Positions 7,277-16,017 of a stretch of DNA of 51,930 nucleotides are shown here, piece by piece. A model generated the notes under the pieces. It ran no database searches and had not been told where the DNA came from. It worked only from the letters and a program-made list of their open reading frames with translations. The position numbers and the translations under genes are program-made. This DNA is from Chitinophagales bacterium. Its GTDB lineage: Bacteria; Bacteroidota; Bacteroidia; Chitinophagales; Saprospiraceae. The stretch's first letter is position 1. Each line of letters begins with the position of its first letter. The stretch is from positions 1 through 51,930 of the forward strand of contig JAAFJT010000028.1 of NCBI GenBank assembly GCA_013298955.1, given 5' to 3'.

Positions 7277-8266
7277 ATGGAAAATAGCAACCGCAATCGA
7301 CTCTTTTCATTGGTGTCTGTCACCTATATGATGTTAGCCTTTGTTTGGTGGACTGCCCTACTCACGCGCCGTAATAATGAGCTTTTTCAACTTAAAGTTG
7401 AAAATTTGGCATTACACATGAAAGCTGAAAATGTTTTTCAAGATACGATTTCTTTTCAAAAATCAATTCATTTTCAAGTGTTATCGGCTGATTATCAGAA
7501 ACATAGGCGGATGGTTGTTGGAGAAGGGTCGTTTTTATTTTTAGGTTTTATGTCTATTTTATGGATGATTCAATGGGGTTATCGACGCGATATTGCGATG
7601 GCGCAACAACGGCGTAATTTTTTATTATCCATTACGCATGAGTTAAAATCGCCCTTAGCTTCCATCAAATTGATATTGCAAACCATCCTCAAACGCGATT
7701 TAGAGAAAGCACAAGTCCAAAAATTATGCGATTCCGGTCAGAAAGAAACCGAAAGATTGACGGAATTAGTGAATAATTTACTTCTTTCGGCGCGTTTAGA
7801 TGCCATTTACAAGCCTGTCCGAGAAGAAATAAACGTGGCACAATTGGTGGAGGAAGTCATACAACGATTTCGGACGCGTTTTCCAAACGCTTTGTTGGAA
7901 ATTGTGTCGAATGAAGTGCCTATTTTGCGGGCAGAAAAATTGAGTTTAATCTCGGTTTTGATGAATTTATTGGAAAATGCCGTCAAATATTCCAAAGGAA
8001 CAGCTGAAATTCGCTTGACCTATCGATATGAAAAAGAACAATTTGTGTTTGAAGTCGCGGATTTTGGCATTGGCATTCCTGTGAAAGAGCGTTCAAAAGT
8101 GTTCAATCGTTTTTACAGGATTGGGAATGAAGATACGCGCAGTACGAGAGGGACGGGTTTAGGTTTGTATATCGTAAAACAAATCATTAAAATTCATAAA
8201 GGGAAAATTCAAATTTTAAATAATTTGCCGAAAGGCACTATTTTTAAAATTATATTGCCCAGTTAA
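7277..8266 (+). CDS. Orphan sensor histidine kinase
   Basis: Two transmembrane segments (about 9-28 and 82-99) bracket a short periplasmic stretch of about 50 residues. The HisKA domain has SITHELKSPLASIKL with the phospho-acceptor His at 121. The HATPase_c domain has the N box LMNLLENAVKYSKG, G1 box VADFGIGIP, F box FNRFYRIGNE and G2 box RGTGLGLYIVKQII. All the usual catalytic elements are present. The start is ATG 7277; a TTG four codons earlier is not needed. No response regulator lies next to it, so its partner must be elsewhere. Confidence 0.93.
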   Translation: MENSNRNRLFSLVSVTYMMLAFVWWTALLTRRNNELFQLKVENLALHMKAENVFQDTISFQKSIHFQVLSADYQKHRRMVVGEGSFLFLGFMSILWMIQWGYRRDIAMAQQRRNFLLSITHELKSPLASIKLILQTILKRDLEKAQVQKLCDSGQKETERLTELVNNLLLSARLDAIYKPVREEINVAQLVEEVIQRFRTRFPNALLEIVSNEVPILRAEKLSLISVLMNLLENAVKYSKGTAEIRLTYRYEKEQFVFEVADFGIGIPVKERSKVFNRFYRIGNEDTRSTRGTGLGLYIVKQIIKIHKGKIQILNNLPKGTIFKIILPS

Positions 8267-8285
8267 AAATATCAATTCATTAAAT

Positions 8286-8450
8286 AACCTAAGTTGCGTG
8301 GTAAGACCGTTTTGGGCAGAAAAAGACTTTCTGGGGACGGCTGTGTGTTGTTTTGTTGAATGGGGCTTTGCCCCATTCAACAAAACAACACACAGCCGTC
8401 CCCATCTCCCTCTTTTCGGCGGCGAAGCCGCCTACCGCGCAACTTGGGTT
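8286..8450. repeat. Family B palindromic element, copy 1 (MITE-like)
   Basis: The ends are inverted repeats: AACCTAAGTTGCGTGGTA (8286-8303) against TACCGCGCAACTTGGGTT (8433-8450), 16 of 18 matching. Inside is a perfect 34-bp hairpin (8333-8366 with 8370-8403). Next comes the conserved tract TCTCCCTCTTTTCGG and a small GGCGG/CCGCC palindrome. The element has no coding capacity. The same ends and tract recur at 34079-34530 around a different internal hairpin. Confidence 0.85.
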
Positions 8451-8513
8451 AAATAGTATGAAACATATTGTTGTATGGACAGGCGTATAGTTAGAATCAG
8501 GAATTAAAGAATT

Positions 8514-8580
8514 GTAGAAATTAAGGATGCATTTGCTTGATTTTTTGAAAAAATCAAGCAAATGCATCCTTAATTTCTAC
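8514..8580. terminator. Bidirectional 32-bp hairpin between convergent genes
   Basis: Arms 8514-8545 and 8549-8580 are exact reverse complements with a 3-base loop, ending four bases from the stop of the next minus-strand gene. Its position between a plus-strand kinase and a minus-strand oxidoreductase suggests it ends both transcripts. Confidence 0.7.
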
Positions 8581-8583
8581 TAA

Positions 8584-10755
8584 TTATCCTTCCAAACTCA
8601 AAGGCAATTTGCGCCAGCGTTTTCCATTCAAATTAAAAATCGCATTACACAAAGCGGGCGCAATCGGCGGTAAACCGGGTTCACCTGCACCGCCAGGAGC
8701 CGCTTCACTCGGCATGATGTGAATTTCAATCGTAGGAACTTCATTCATACGTAAAGGATTGAAAGCGTGAAAGTTCGTTTCTTGCACTTCTCCATTTTCG
8801 ATATTGATACCACTTTTTGTAGCGGCTGAAATGCCCATAATCACATTGCCTTCTGTTTGCGCCTTGACGTTATCGGGGGCAACTGCAACGCCCACATCAA
8901 TAACCCCAACCACTTTATCAATTTTAACTTGATTCCCTTTTTGGGAAACCGTCACCGCATAGGCACAAATGGATTTAAAACAACGTCCAATTGCAATCCC
9001 AATCGCCTGTCCCGCAGGCAATTTTTGACGATAATTGGCTTTTTCTTCCAATAATTTCAAAACCGCAATGAATTTGGGTTCTTTTTTCAAATATTCCAAT
9101 CGAAAATCCATCGGGTCGCGTTTCGACGCATGCGCAATTTCATCTATAAAAGATTCTTGACCAAAAATATTCGTCGAAGCATAAACGGAACGCCACCACA
9201 AAATAGGAATCGGCGTTTCTACCAAACTAAATGTTTGACGGCGATTCGGAATGTCATACGGCGAATCTTCTTGACTCACTCCATCCACCGCCCAACCATC
9301 GGTTTTGCCCGTTTGGTCATGTTGGAAAACTTGGTGCATAATCGATGCCCCTGCAATCCGATGTTCAAAAGTGGTTACAAAACCATCTTTATCCAATGCC
9401 GCTTTCAATAAATTGACCATACCGGGTCGAAAAGGGCCCTGTGTCAAATCATCTTCCCGCGTCCAAATCAATTTCACTGGCACTTTTGCCTGTTTCGACA
9501 GATAAACCGCTTCCAACACATAATCCAAATACGCCTTCCGTCCAAAAGAGCCACCCATCAATTGAACATTTATTTTAACTTTTTCAGGTTGTATTTTCAA
9601 ATACTCTGCGACTCTTTGCACAGCTCCATCGGGTCCCTGCACAGGACACCAAACTTCCACCGAACCATCCGATTTCACCCAAGCCACTGTATTATTCGGC
9701 TCCATTGCCGCATGCGCCGTAAAAGGGGTTTCATAAGTCCCTTCCACTTTCGTCACTGAAACAGCCCAAGCCTTACTCACATCACCTTTGGCATCTCTAT
9801 AAATAGCCCCATCCGATTTAGCCAACGAATGCGCCGCTTGAAAATATTTTTCGGTCGTAACGGATTGATAATCACCATTATCCCAAACCACATTCAACAC
9901 TTTGCGCGCTTTCAACGCCGCCCAATACGTGTCCGCTAAAACGGCTACCCCTTCCAATGTTTTATAAGGCAAAGGACGCTCTGATTTCAACACCTGTCGA
10001 ACGCCTTCAATACCCAATGCCGCCATCGAATCAAACGTTTTTACTTTCCCATGAATCAACGGAGAACGTTGAATCGTAGCGTATAACATATTCGGAACTT
10101 TTACATCAATCCCAAAAATCGCTTTGCCTGAAACCTTATTGGGAATATCCAAACGCGGTTTATTTTTGCCAATCAATTTAAAATCCTTGATTTCCTTCAA
10201 TTTAATGCCTTGTGGAATCTCCAATTTGGCAGCATCTTCTGATAAATCACCATAAAGAGCTAATTTATCCGAATTTTGATGTAAGATTTTGCCTTTTTCA
10301 GCCCGACATTCGGTCACAGGCACACCCCATTTTTTAGCCGCCGCCGTTAGAAGCATCACCCGCGCTGCGGCTCCCGCTTCGCGCAACTCGTCATAACGCG
10401 TCCGAATCGAAGAAGAACCACCTGCACTTTGACCTCCAAATTTAGAATGCCCATTGGTAAAACGGATTTCCACTTGTTCCAAATCGACTTCCAATTCTTC
10501 AGCAAGAAGCATTGGCAATGATTGCGTCGTGCCTTGCCCCATATCAGGGCGCGGGTTGAATAAAATAATTTTATTATCTTTCGTAATAACGATATATTGA
10601 TTCATCTCAAAATCAATGATTTCGGAGATAGGTTCATCCCCGTTCAAGGCTTTTTGAGTCGTTTTCGCTTGCACAGCCGCAGGCATGGCAATACCCACTG
10701 CGAGTAATGCACCAAATTTACCTGTCAGTTTTAAAAAATCTCTACGCGTTTGCAT
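8584..10755 (-). CDS. Xanthine dehydrogenase family molybdopterin-binding subunit, Tat-exported (IorB-like)
   Basis: Large molybdenum-cofactor subunit of an isoquinoline 1-oxidoreductase/aldehyde oxidase-type hydroxylase. The N-terminus [21 protein letters not shown] is a twin-arginine signal, so the enzyme is exported folded. Cofactor-binding segments include [39 protein letters not shown] and the catalytic-Glu motif GAGEPGLPP near the C-terminus. The length of 723 residues fits the single-chain IorB/periplasmic type. The 2Fe-2S subunit is encoded just upstream. The substrate cannot be read from the sequence; related enzymes hydroxylate N-heterocycles or oxidise aldehydes. No dedicated cytochrome or XdhC-type maturation gene is in the window. 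Confidence 0.9.
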   Translation of the reverse strand: MQTRRDFLKLTGKFGALLAVGIAMPAAVQAKTTQKALNGDEPISEIIDFEMNQYIVITKDNKIILFNPRPDMGQGTTQSLPMLLAEELEVDLEQVEIRFTNGHSKFGGQSAGGSSSIRTRYDELREAGAAARVMLLTAAAKKWGVPVTECRAEKGKILHQNSDKLALYGDLSEDAAKLEIPQGIKLKEIKDFKLIGKNKPRLDIPNKVSGKAIFGIDVKVPNMLYATIQRSPLIHGKVKTFDSMAALGIEGVRQVLKSERPLPYKTLEGVAVLADTYWAALKARKVLNVVWDNGDYQSVTTEKYFQAAHSLAKSDGAIYRDAKGDVSKAWAVSVTKVEGTYETPFTAHAAMEPNNTVAWVKSDGSVEVWCPVQGPDGAVQRVAEYLKIQPEKVKINVQLMGGSFGRKAYLDYVLEAVYLSKQAKVPVKLIWTREDDLTQGPFRPGMVNLLKAALDKDGFVTTFEHRIAGASIMHQVFQHDQTGKTDGWAVDGVSQEDSPYDIPNRRQTFSLVETPIPILWWRSVYASTNIFGQESFIDEIAHASKRDPMDFRLEYLKKEPKFIAVLKLLEEKANYRQKLPAGQAIGIAIGRCFKSICAYAVTVSQKGNQVKIDKVVGVIDVGVAVAPDNVKAQTEGNVIMGISAATKSGINIENGEVQETNFHAFNPLRMNEVPTIEIHIMPSEAAPGGAGEPGLPPIAPALCNAIFNLNGKRWRKLPLSLEG

Positions 10756-10890
10756 GAACTAAATGAGTTTGCGGTTTGAATCCTCGTTTTCCTCTAAAAT
10801 GGACTCCGTAGATTGCCCAATGCCTTTTGGGAACGAAAAAGATTTCAAACACATGACTAAAAAGGTGTGAATGGACTCAGCCGAGTCAAC

Positions 10891-11409
10891 TTAACGAGAA
10901 CCTGTATCCGTTTTAGGCAATTTGGTCGGTGCTATCGGTGCTGATTTCGTTTTCATCAATTCAGCTGCCCTTTTGACGGCTGCCCGAATGCGCGGATACG
11001 TGCCGCAACGACACAAATTGCCCGCCAATGCGCCATCAATATCGGCATCAGTAGGTTGTGGATTGTTTTTCAACAGTGCCACTGCCGACATAATTTGTCC
11101 TGATTGGCAATAACCACATTGTGGTGCTTGGGTTTCAATCCAAGCCTGTTGCACAGGGTGACTGTTATCGTCCGAAAGTCCTTCAATCGTTGTAATTTTA
11201 CCTTTTTTAATTTGTCCTATGGAAAGCGAGCAAGAGCGTACAGGTGCGCCATCTAAATGCACGGTACACGCGCCACAAAGAGTCATGCCGCAGCCAAACT
11301 TGGTGCCAGTCATGCCCAATAAATCGCGCAATGCCCAAAGTAATGGCATTTCGGGGTCAGCTTCAACGGTGAGTAATTGACCGTTGACTTGAATTTGAAT
11401 TTTCGTCAT
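10891..11409 (-). CDS. (2Fe-2S)-binding subunit of the molybdenum hydroxylase (IorA-like)
   Basis: It contains two [2Fe-2S] sites: the plant-type N-terminal site ([15 protein letters not shown]) and the C-terminal helical site ([10 protein letters not shown] ... [15 protein letters not shown]). This is the standard electron-transfer subunit that partners the molybdopterin subunit 135 bases downstream. The start is [10 protein letters not shown] at 11409; an upstream in-frame ATG would add 41 residues outside the family. It has no signal of its own, so it probably crosses the membrane attached to its Tat-signal partner. Confidence 0.92.
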   Translation of the reverse strand: MTKIQIQVNGQLLTVEADPEMPLLWALRDLLGMTGTKFGCGMTLCGACTVHLDGAPVRSCSLSIGQIKKGKITTIEGLSDDNSHPVQQAWIETQAPQCGYCQSGQIMSAVALLKNNPQPTDADIDGALAGNLCRCGTYPRIRAAVKRAAELMKTKSAPIAPTKLPKTDTGSR

Positions 11410-11630
11410 TTGAATAGATTTGATGTCATCATAGTTGCAAGTTATTGATTTTGAAGTTTTAAAATAGTTATAAATTTCTTTATACTTGAAAAAACGACTT
11501 AAAAAAGGACTTACAGCGTCAAAGCAAATCAATAAAGTTGATATTAAAAAGAAAATTACTGAAAATCTTTCAGCGATTTGGGTTATGTGGCTGTTGTGTT
11601 GTGAAAATTTACCCGTTTTGAAATGGTGCG

Positions 11631-11638
11631 CAAAGATA
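11631..11638 (-). promoter_or_regulatory. Putative -7 box TATCTTTG for the molybdenum hydroxylase genes
   Basis: Exact TAnnTTTG on the minus strand. It implies an untranslated leader of about 215 bases before the 2Fe-2S subunit. No convincing -33 partner was found. Confidence 0.4.
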
Positions 11639-11745
11639 AAATTTAAATATTAATATTCTTATTTTTTGAATGTCACAAAATGTTTTTTTGTAAAGATTTT
11701 CAGAAGCCAGCAATTTGAGTGCAACTATAAGAATTGATTGGTTTT

Positions 11746-11776
11746 GGAGTCGGGAAATAAATTTTCCGACGACTCC
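11746..11776. terminator. Hairpin downstream of the GH106 gene
   Basis: GGAGTCGGGAAAT pairs imperfectly with ATTTTCCGACGACTCC. It lies about 60 bases past the GH106 stop on the minus strand and has no T-run. The rest of 11410-11838 shows only the promoter box noted above. Confidence 0.4.
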
Positions 11777-11838
11777 ATTTAAGTAACTCAATTGGGGTGC
11801 GCCGCCTTGAAAGGAGCGAGCCAGCGGTGATTGTCTAT

Positions 11839-14385
11839 TCACCAAGTCACCAAACGCACTTCGCCCAACAACCCCGAAGGCACAGGCAACCAGCCCGACG
11901 CATCAAAAGGTTTGTAAGAAATATCCACAAAGTTAATATCATAAAATTTACGCCATACAATACCTTTTTTATCCATATATCGGATTCGATTCGCCGAAAG
12001 ATTGGTCACTTCGATTTCCAATAAATTATGGTCTTTCAAAAGCACACCTGCTGGAATCGGTACATTATAAGGCAAACACCAGGCAGTTCCCAACGTTTTA
12101 CCATTCAATTTAACGACCGCAGATTCGCGGACATCGCCTAATTCAAACTTGCCCGCTTTACCTACTTGATGTTCTAAAACATTGAAATTCAATGTGTAAC
12201 GCGCCGTGCCACTGAAATATTGAGCCATCGTATCTTTGCTTAATGTTGTCCAAGAGTCAAGTTTATTGGTTTGAAAACCTTGCGGAACGCTTGGTTCACC
12301 TTTCAAAAAATTCACTTGCCAACTGCCTTGTATGGGTTGTGTATGGTGGATTTGAGAGGGTGGATTTTCAGTTTGAGTTGAAACAGGGTAATGAAATGTT
12401 TCTATAAAAACACTTTCTCCTGACTGCAAATCAAGTGAAATTTGAATTTTATCTCTACTAATGGTTTTAAAAGGAATCATCCGTTTTGTCTGCCTCAAAG
12501 GGTCGAAAACTTGAACAGCTGTGGCAATTGTGGACAATTCAATGGAATCACTTTTAAACGTTTGTTCTTGATTGATGATGAAATAAAGATTGCCTGTATC
12601 CGTTTTTTTTCGGATGAATTGAAGCCCCTTTTGTTCTAAATTTTCTTTTCTAATAAGCTGATTTTCAAAGACTTGTGTATAACCATTTGGATAGGCAACA
12701 AAGTTTTTCAATAAATTCGCCAATCGTTTTTCCCTTTTTTCATAATTCAAAAAACCATTAACGGTACGCGGCAATTTTCCCGCAAAAACAATTAAAACAC
12801 CTGCTTTTTGCAATTTTTCCAAAGTTTGAACGGTCTCCAAAGGCATGTAATCCAATTGCGGAATAACGACCGCACGATATTGCGTTCCACCTTCCGTAAG
12901 GAGCACGTTTTTATTACTTTTGGCATTTTGCAATTGTCGGTCTGATACAAAATCGAAACGATAACCATCTTCCGTCAGTTGTTTTGCGATTTTACCGAAA
13001 GGCGTATTATAAATGCCGCCACTCAAAAGCGTATGCACATCTAACACATGCGTTTTGTCTTTTTTACCGACCGAATGCCACCAATCCACTAACGGCATGT
13101 ACAACAAAACATCATTATCAGGCTTTGTATTTTGCAAAAGTTGTTGGCAACGCTCAATATAACCATTCAAAAGCGGCAATTCTTTCCAAAAATGGCTTTG
13201 CTGATTGAAATTCGTGGAAGCATAAAACAACCAACCAGGAAAAGGCGCATTCGGCGGCGAATACGGTACGCCATGATAAAAAATGTGGTTAATGCCGCCC
13301 ACAAACGACTCATCCACAATGGGTTTGATTTGTTTCAAGGATACTTTAAAATGGTTGCCGAGCCAAGTAGCGGTTTCGGAAGACACCCATTTTTTGCCCA
13401 TCACATGTGCGGCAGACGATGCAAATTTCAGAACAAAGGCACCAGGTTTTCCAAAACGATGTGGATCATAATCTTCATCTTGCCGATAAAACGGAATATT
13501 ATAAGGTTTGCTCCCAAAAAACTCTGATTCGGGTACGTCCGAAGCCCCGTACAAATCTAAAATATGAGCAGGTGAACCATGCGATTCATTGCGCAACATT
13601 TTACCATATTTATTTGCAAACGCATTCAATGGTTTTGTAAAATCATTCAATAACAAATCGGATAACGTTTCGTGATAATCTGCCCAAATCCGTTTTTCGC
13701 GTTCCGTTTTGGCAGAATCCAAAGCCATCACATCAAGATTTTCTGCCAAATCATATCCACGCAATTGTTTGAATTTTTTGAAAAAATCATTTGTCCAATT
13801 CGCTCCGTAAACTTCGTAAGAATCGTTATAAAACGCCCGAACGCCGATATTTTTCTTAGAAAAAAGGGTATCATACGGTTTAAAATAGTTTTGAACTGCC
13901 GTTTGATTTAAATGATCCAGCACCCAACCTTCGCCCCCAGGCGCGGCACGTTTAACTTTTTGTTTGGTGGGCACAATGTCTAAAACCAATTTACCTGTTT
14001 CATCCTTGCGCATTTTAAAAGCCTTCGCAGCATCGCTTTCTGTTACAAAACGGCTGCCCAAAGGCCAGCCTGTGCCAAGCGTCATATCAATCCCTAAACC
14101 GAACCGATTCGCTTCTTGAACAGTATAATCCAACATTTCAACCCATTTTGGCGACAAATAAGGAATAAATTTGCTTTCTTCCCCCTTCACGCCATAAATC
14201 GGGATGATGTGCAGACCGCCAAAACCTGCATTGGCGAAATCTTGCAAGTTTTTTGAAAGGCTGTTTGAATCCACCGCACTGCCGAGCCACCACCAATATG
14301 CCCACGGTTTAGCGGTATTAATGGATTGGCTTTTCAGAAAAAGGGGCGAAAAGAGCAATATAAAGAGTATTTTTTTGGAAAACAT
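11839..14385 (-). CDS. Secreted glycoside hydrolase family 106 (alpha-L-rhamnosidase-like)
   Basis: The signal peptide (MFSKKILFILLFSPLFLKSQS) is followed by the GH106 opening KPWAYWWWLGSAVDSNSL. NAGFGGLHIIPIYGVKG and GIDMTLGTGWPLGSRFV follow, all characteristic of the TIM-barrel part. The C-terminal third (FELGDVRESAVVKLNGKTLGTAW) looks like a galactose-binding-like beta-sandwich. At 848 residues it is within the family range. GH106 enzymes remove terminal alpha-L-rhamnose, for example from rhamnogalacturonan. It diverges from a hexuronate catabolic cluster, fitting use of rhamnose- and uronate-containing pectin or a similar polysaccharide (inference). Confidence 0.88.
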   Translation of the reverse strand: MFSKKILFILLFSPLFLKSQSINTAKPWAYWWWLGSAVDSNSLSKNLQDFANAGFGGLHIIPIYGVKGEESKFIPYLSPKWVEMLDYTVQEANRFGLGIDMTLGTGWPLGSRFVTESDAAKAFKMRKDETGKLVLDIVPTKQKVKRAAPGGEGWVLDHLNQTAVQNYFKPYDTLFSKKNIGVRAFYNDSYEVYGANWTNDFFKKFKQLRGYDLAENLDVMALDSAKTEREKRIWADYHETLSDLLLNDFTKPLNAFANKYGKMLRNESHGSPAHILDLYGASDVPESEFFGSKPYNIPFYRQDEDYDPHRFGKPGAFVLKFASSAAHVMGKKWVSSETATWLGNHFKVSLKQIKPIVDESFVGGINHIFYHGVPYSPPNAPFPGWLFYASTNFNQQSHFWKELPLLNGYIERCQQLLQNTKPDNDVLLYMPLVDWWHSVGKKDKTHVLDVHTLLSGGIYNTPFGKIAKQLTEDGYRFDFVSDRQLQNAKSNKNVLLTEGGTQYRAVVIPQLDYMPLETVQTLEKLQKAGVLIVFAGKLPRTVNGFLNYEKREKRLANLLKNFVAYPNGYTQVFENQLIRKENLEQKGLQFIRKKTDTGNLYFIINQEQTFKSDSIELSTIATAVQVFDPLRQTKRMIPFKTISRDKIQISLDLQSGESVFIETFHYPVSTQTENPPSQIHHTQPIQGSWQVNFLKGEPSVPQGFQTNKLDSWTTLSKDTMAQYFSGTARYTLNFNVLEHQVGKAGKFELGDVRESAVVKLNGKTLGTAWCLPYNVPIPAGVLLKDHNLLEIEVTNLSANRIRYMDKKGIVWRKFYDINFVDISYKPFDASGWLPVPSGLLGEVRLVTW

Positions 14386-14419
14386 GAGGGTTATTCAGAA
14401 TTGAGATTAACAAATAAGG

Positions 14420-14427
14420 CAAAGGTA
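14420..14427 (-). promoter_or_regulatory. Putative -7 box TACCTTTG for the GH106 gene
   Basis: Exact TAnnTTTG on the minus strand, 35 bases before the GH106 start. A TTG lies about 23 bases upstream, at the edge of the hairpin at 14455-14487, so the hairpin may overlap the -33 region. Confidence 0.5.
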
Positions 14428-14454
14428 AGTAGTTGGCGTTAAATAAACGACAAC

Positions 14455-14487
14455 AGCGAATGGAGGGTTTGAAACCCTCCATTCGCT
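14455..14487. repeat. Family D hairpin, copy 1 (GGAGGGTTT core)
   Basis: A 16-bp perfect stem, AGCGAATGGAGGGTTT with its reverse complement and a one-base loop. A nearly identical copy, including the preceding CAAC, is at 17317-17349. Confidence 0.85.
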
Positions 14488-14764
14488 ATAATTCTTTGTA
14501 AATCAATTATTTATGCAAAATATTTTTAGGTCATTTATATTGCCTTGTCCACTTAAAAATAAAAATTTTTGAAAAAAAAATGTTTTTTAGCTACCCAATT
14601 CAAAAATTTACTTACTTTTGTTACAACAATTGATTTAAAAAATCTTGCCGTTGCCCAAAACAACAAAGCGCGTTGCGATTTACAATATTGCGTTTTACGG
14701 CATCTACGGTTTTGAGAGCATCTTCCTTTAAAAAGGAGATTTTTTAGCTCTTTTTTTAAATTTC

Positions 14765-14788
14765 ATTTATGCAATCGATTGCATAAAT
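14765..14788. promoter_or_regulatory. 24-bp perfect palindrome, LacI-family-type operator
   Basis: The core TGCAATCGATTGCA (14770-14783) fits the LacI-family half-site pattern TGNAANCGNTTNCA with its central CG. Perfect symmetry extends to 24 bases. It lies between the divergent GH106 gene and the hexuronate cluster, about 40 bases upstream of the promoter at 14821-14851. It is a probable binding site for a KdgR/GntR-like LacI regulator that is not encoded in the window. Confidence 0.5.
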
Positions 14789-14820
14789 ACTGATATACAC
14801 ATTGAAAGATGTTTTTTGAA

Positions 14821-14851
14821 TTTGAATTGCCCATCGAAAAGAATAACTTTG
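14821..14851 (+). promoter_or_regulatory. Promoter of the hexuronate cluster: TTTG-N19-TAACTTTG
   Basis: The -33 element TTTG (14821-14824) and -7 element TAACTTTG (14844-14851) have the standard Bacteroidota 19-base spacing. Transcription would start near 14857. That leaves a leader of about 300 bases that contains the family C palindrome. Confidence 0.6.
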
Positions 14852-14933
14852 CGCCATGCTTCTAAAATTTAATCCAATAAAGATGCAGTTTTAGCGCAAA
14901 ATCAAGGTTATTCGTTCTGTAGATTCTAAAAAT

Positions 14934-15117
14934 AGGATTCTACCAGCAGTTTCTGTTTTGGAAAAATTTTTGAAATAGGATGCTGATGATTTCAAAAATT
15001 AAAAAGATGTTTTCGGTTGAAAACGCAAATGAGAACTAAAAATATCCTTGCAATCCTTAAAATCATCAGCATCCTATTTCAAAAATTTCCCAAAACGGAA
15101 ATTACTGAGATTCTACA
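14934..15117. repeat. Family C inverted repeat, copy 1
   Basis: The left arm (14934-14992) and right arm (15059-15117) share a core, TTTTTGAAATAGGATGCTGATGATTT, in opposite orientation. They match imperfectly outward, around GATTCTA ... GAATCT ends. The spacer of about 65 bases is not coding. It sits in the putative leader of the hexuronate cluster. The same core appears at the window's right end. Confidence 0.8.
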
Positions 15118-15164
15118 ATTGAATGTATAAAAATTTAATTATCAATCATTTAGCAATTAAAATT

Positions 15165-15974
15165 ATGTCTAAATCACTATCAGATAAAGTGATCATTGTT
15201 ACAGGCGGTACGGGCGTATTAGGCGGGAGTTTCGTACAAGCGATTGCGCAAGCAGGTGGTTCTGTTTGCATTTTGGGTCGGAATGAAAAAGTGGCGCAAG
15301 AACGAAGTGCTGCCATTCAAGCAGCAGGCGGAAAAGCACTTGCAGTGGTATGTAATGTAATGGATGTCAATGAATTAGAAATTGCAAAAACAACCATTTT
15401 GAATCATTTTGGCAAAATCAACGGTTTAGTAAACGCCGCAGGAGGCAATTCGCCCGAAGGCATCGTGCAACCCGAACAAGATCTTTTCGCATTAGATATA
15501 AAAGGCATGCAAAACTCCATGAATCTCAATATTTGGGGGACGATTGCGCCTACAAAAATATTTGGTTCGGCGATATTGGCAAGTGGTGGCGGAAGTATTG
15601 TGAATATATCGTCTGTGAGTGCCGACCGCGCTTTGACAAAAGTAATGGGTTACAGCATGGGCAAAGCGGCGATTGACGCATTCACAAAATGGTTTGCTGT
15701 GGAATTGAGCATGCGGCATGGCGACAAAATACGCATGAACGCCATCAAACCTGGTTTTTTCATCACCGAACAAAATAGAAAATTGTTACTCCGAGAAGAC
15801 GGCTCTCCGACAGAACGGGCTGCAAAAATTTTAGCCAATACGCCTTTTAAAAAATTTGGCAATCCTGCCGATTTGAATAGCGCGTTAATTTGGTTATTAA
15901 GCGATGATTCTGCGTTTGTAACGGGTTCAATTGTAACGATAGATGGCGGATTCAACGCATTTAGCGGCGTATAA
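15165..15974 (+). CDS. uxuB: SDR-family D-mannonate oxidoreductase (fructuronate reductase)
   Basis: Short-chain dehydrogenase of 269 residues. It has the NAD(P) motif TGGTGVLGGS, then the substrate loop NAAGGNSPEG, the catalytic Ser in NISSVSADRAL and the catalytic pair in YSMGK. The product call rests on the neighbour uxuA and on the YjmF/UxuB-type SDRs known to interconvert fructuronate and mannonate. ATG 15165 (MSKSLSDKVIIVTGG) is the natural start; an earlier ATG adds an unrelated MYKNLIINHL tail. It is the first gene of the cluster, with uxuA 43 bases downstream. Confidence 0.85.
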   Translation: MSKSLSDKVIIVTGGTGVLGGSFVQAIAQAGGSVCILGRNEKVAQERSAAIQAAGGKALAVVCNVMDVNELEIAKTTILNHFGKINGLVNAAGGNSPEGIVQPEQDLFALDIKGMQNSMNLNIWGTIAPTKIFGSAILASGGGSIVNISSVSADRALTKVMGYSMGKAAIDAFTKWFAVELSMRHGDKIRMNAIKPGFFITEQNRKLLLREDGSPTERAAKILANTPFKKFGNPADLNSALIWLLSDDSAFVTGSIVTIDGGFNAFSGV

Positions 15975-16017
15975 AATATTGTATTAACAATCACAACCAA
16001 ATTAAATTTCATCTACC

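Noticed and set aside
8286-8450. Insertion sequence with transposase
   Set aside because: No transposase frame exists inside or near; only a non-autonomous palindromic element can be supported.
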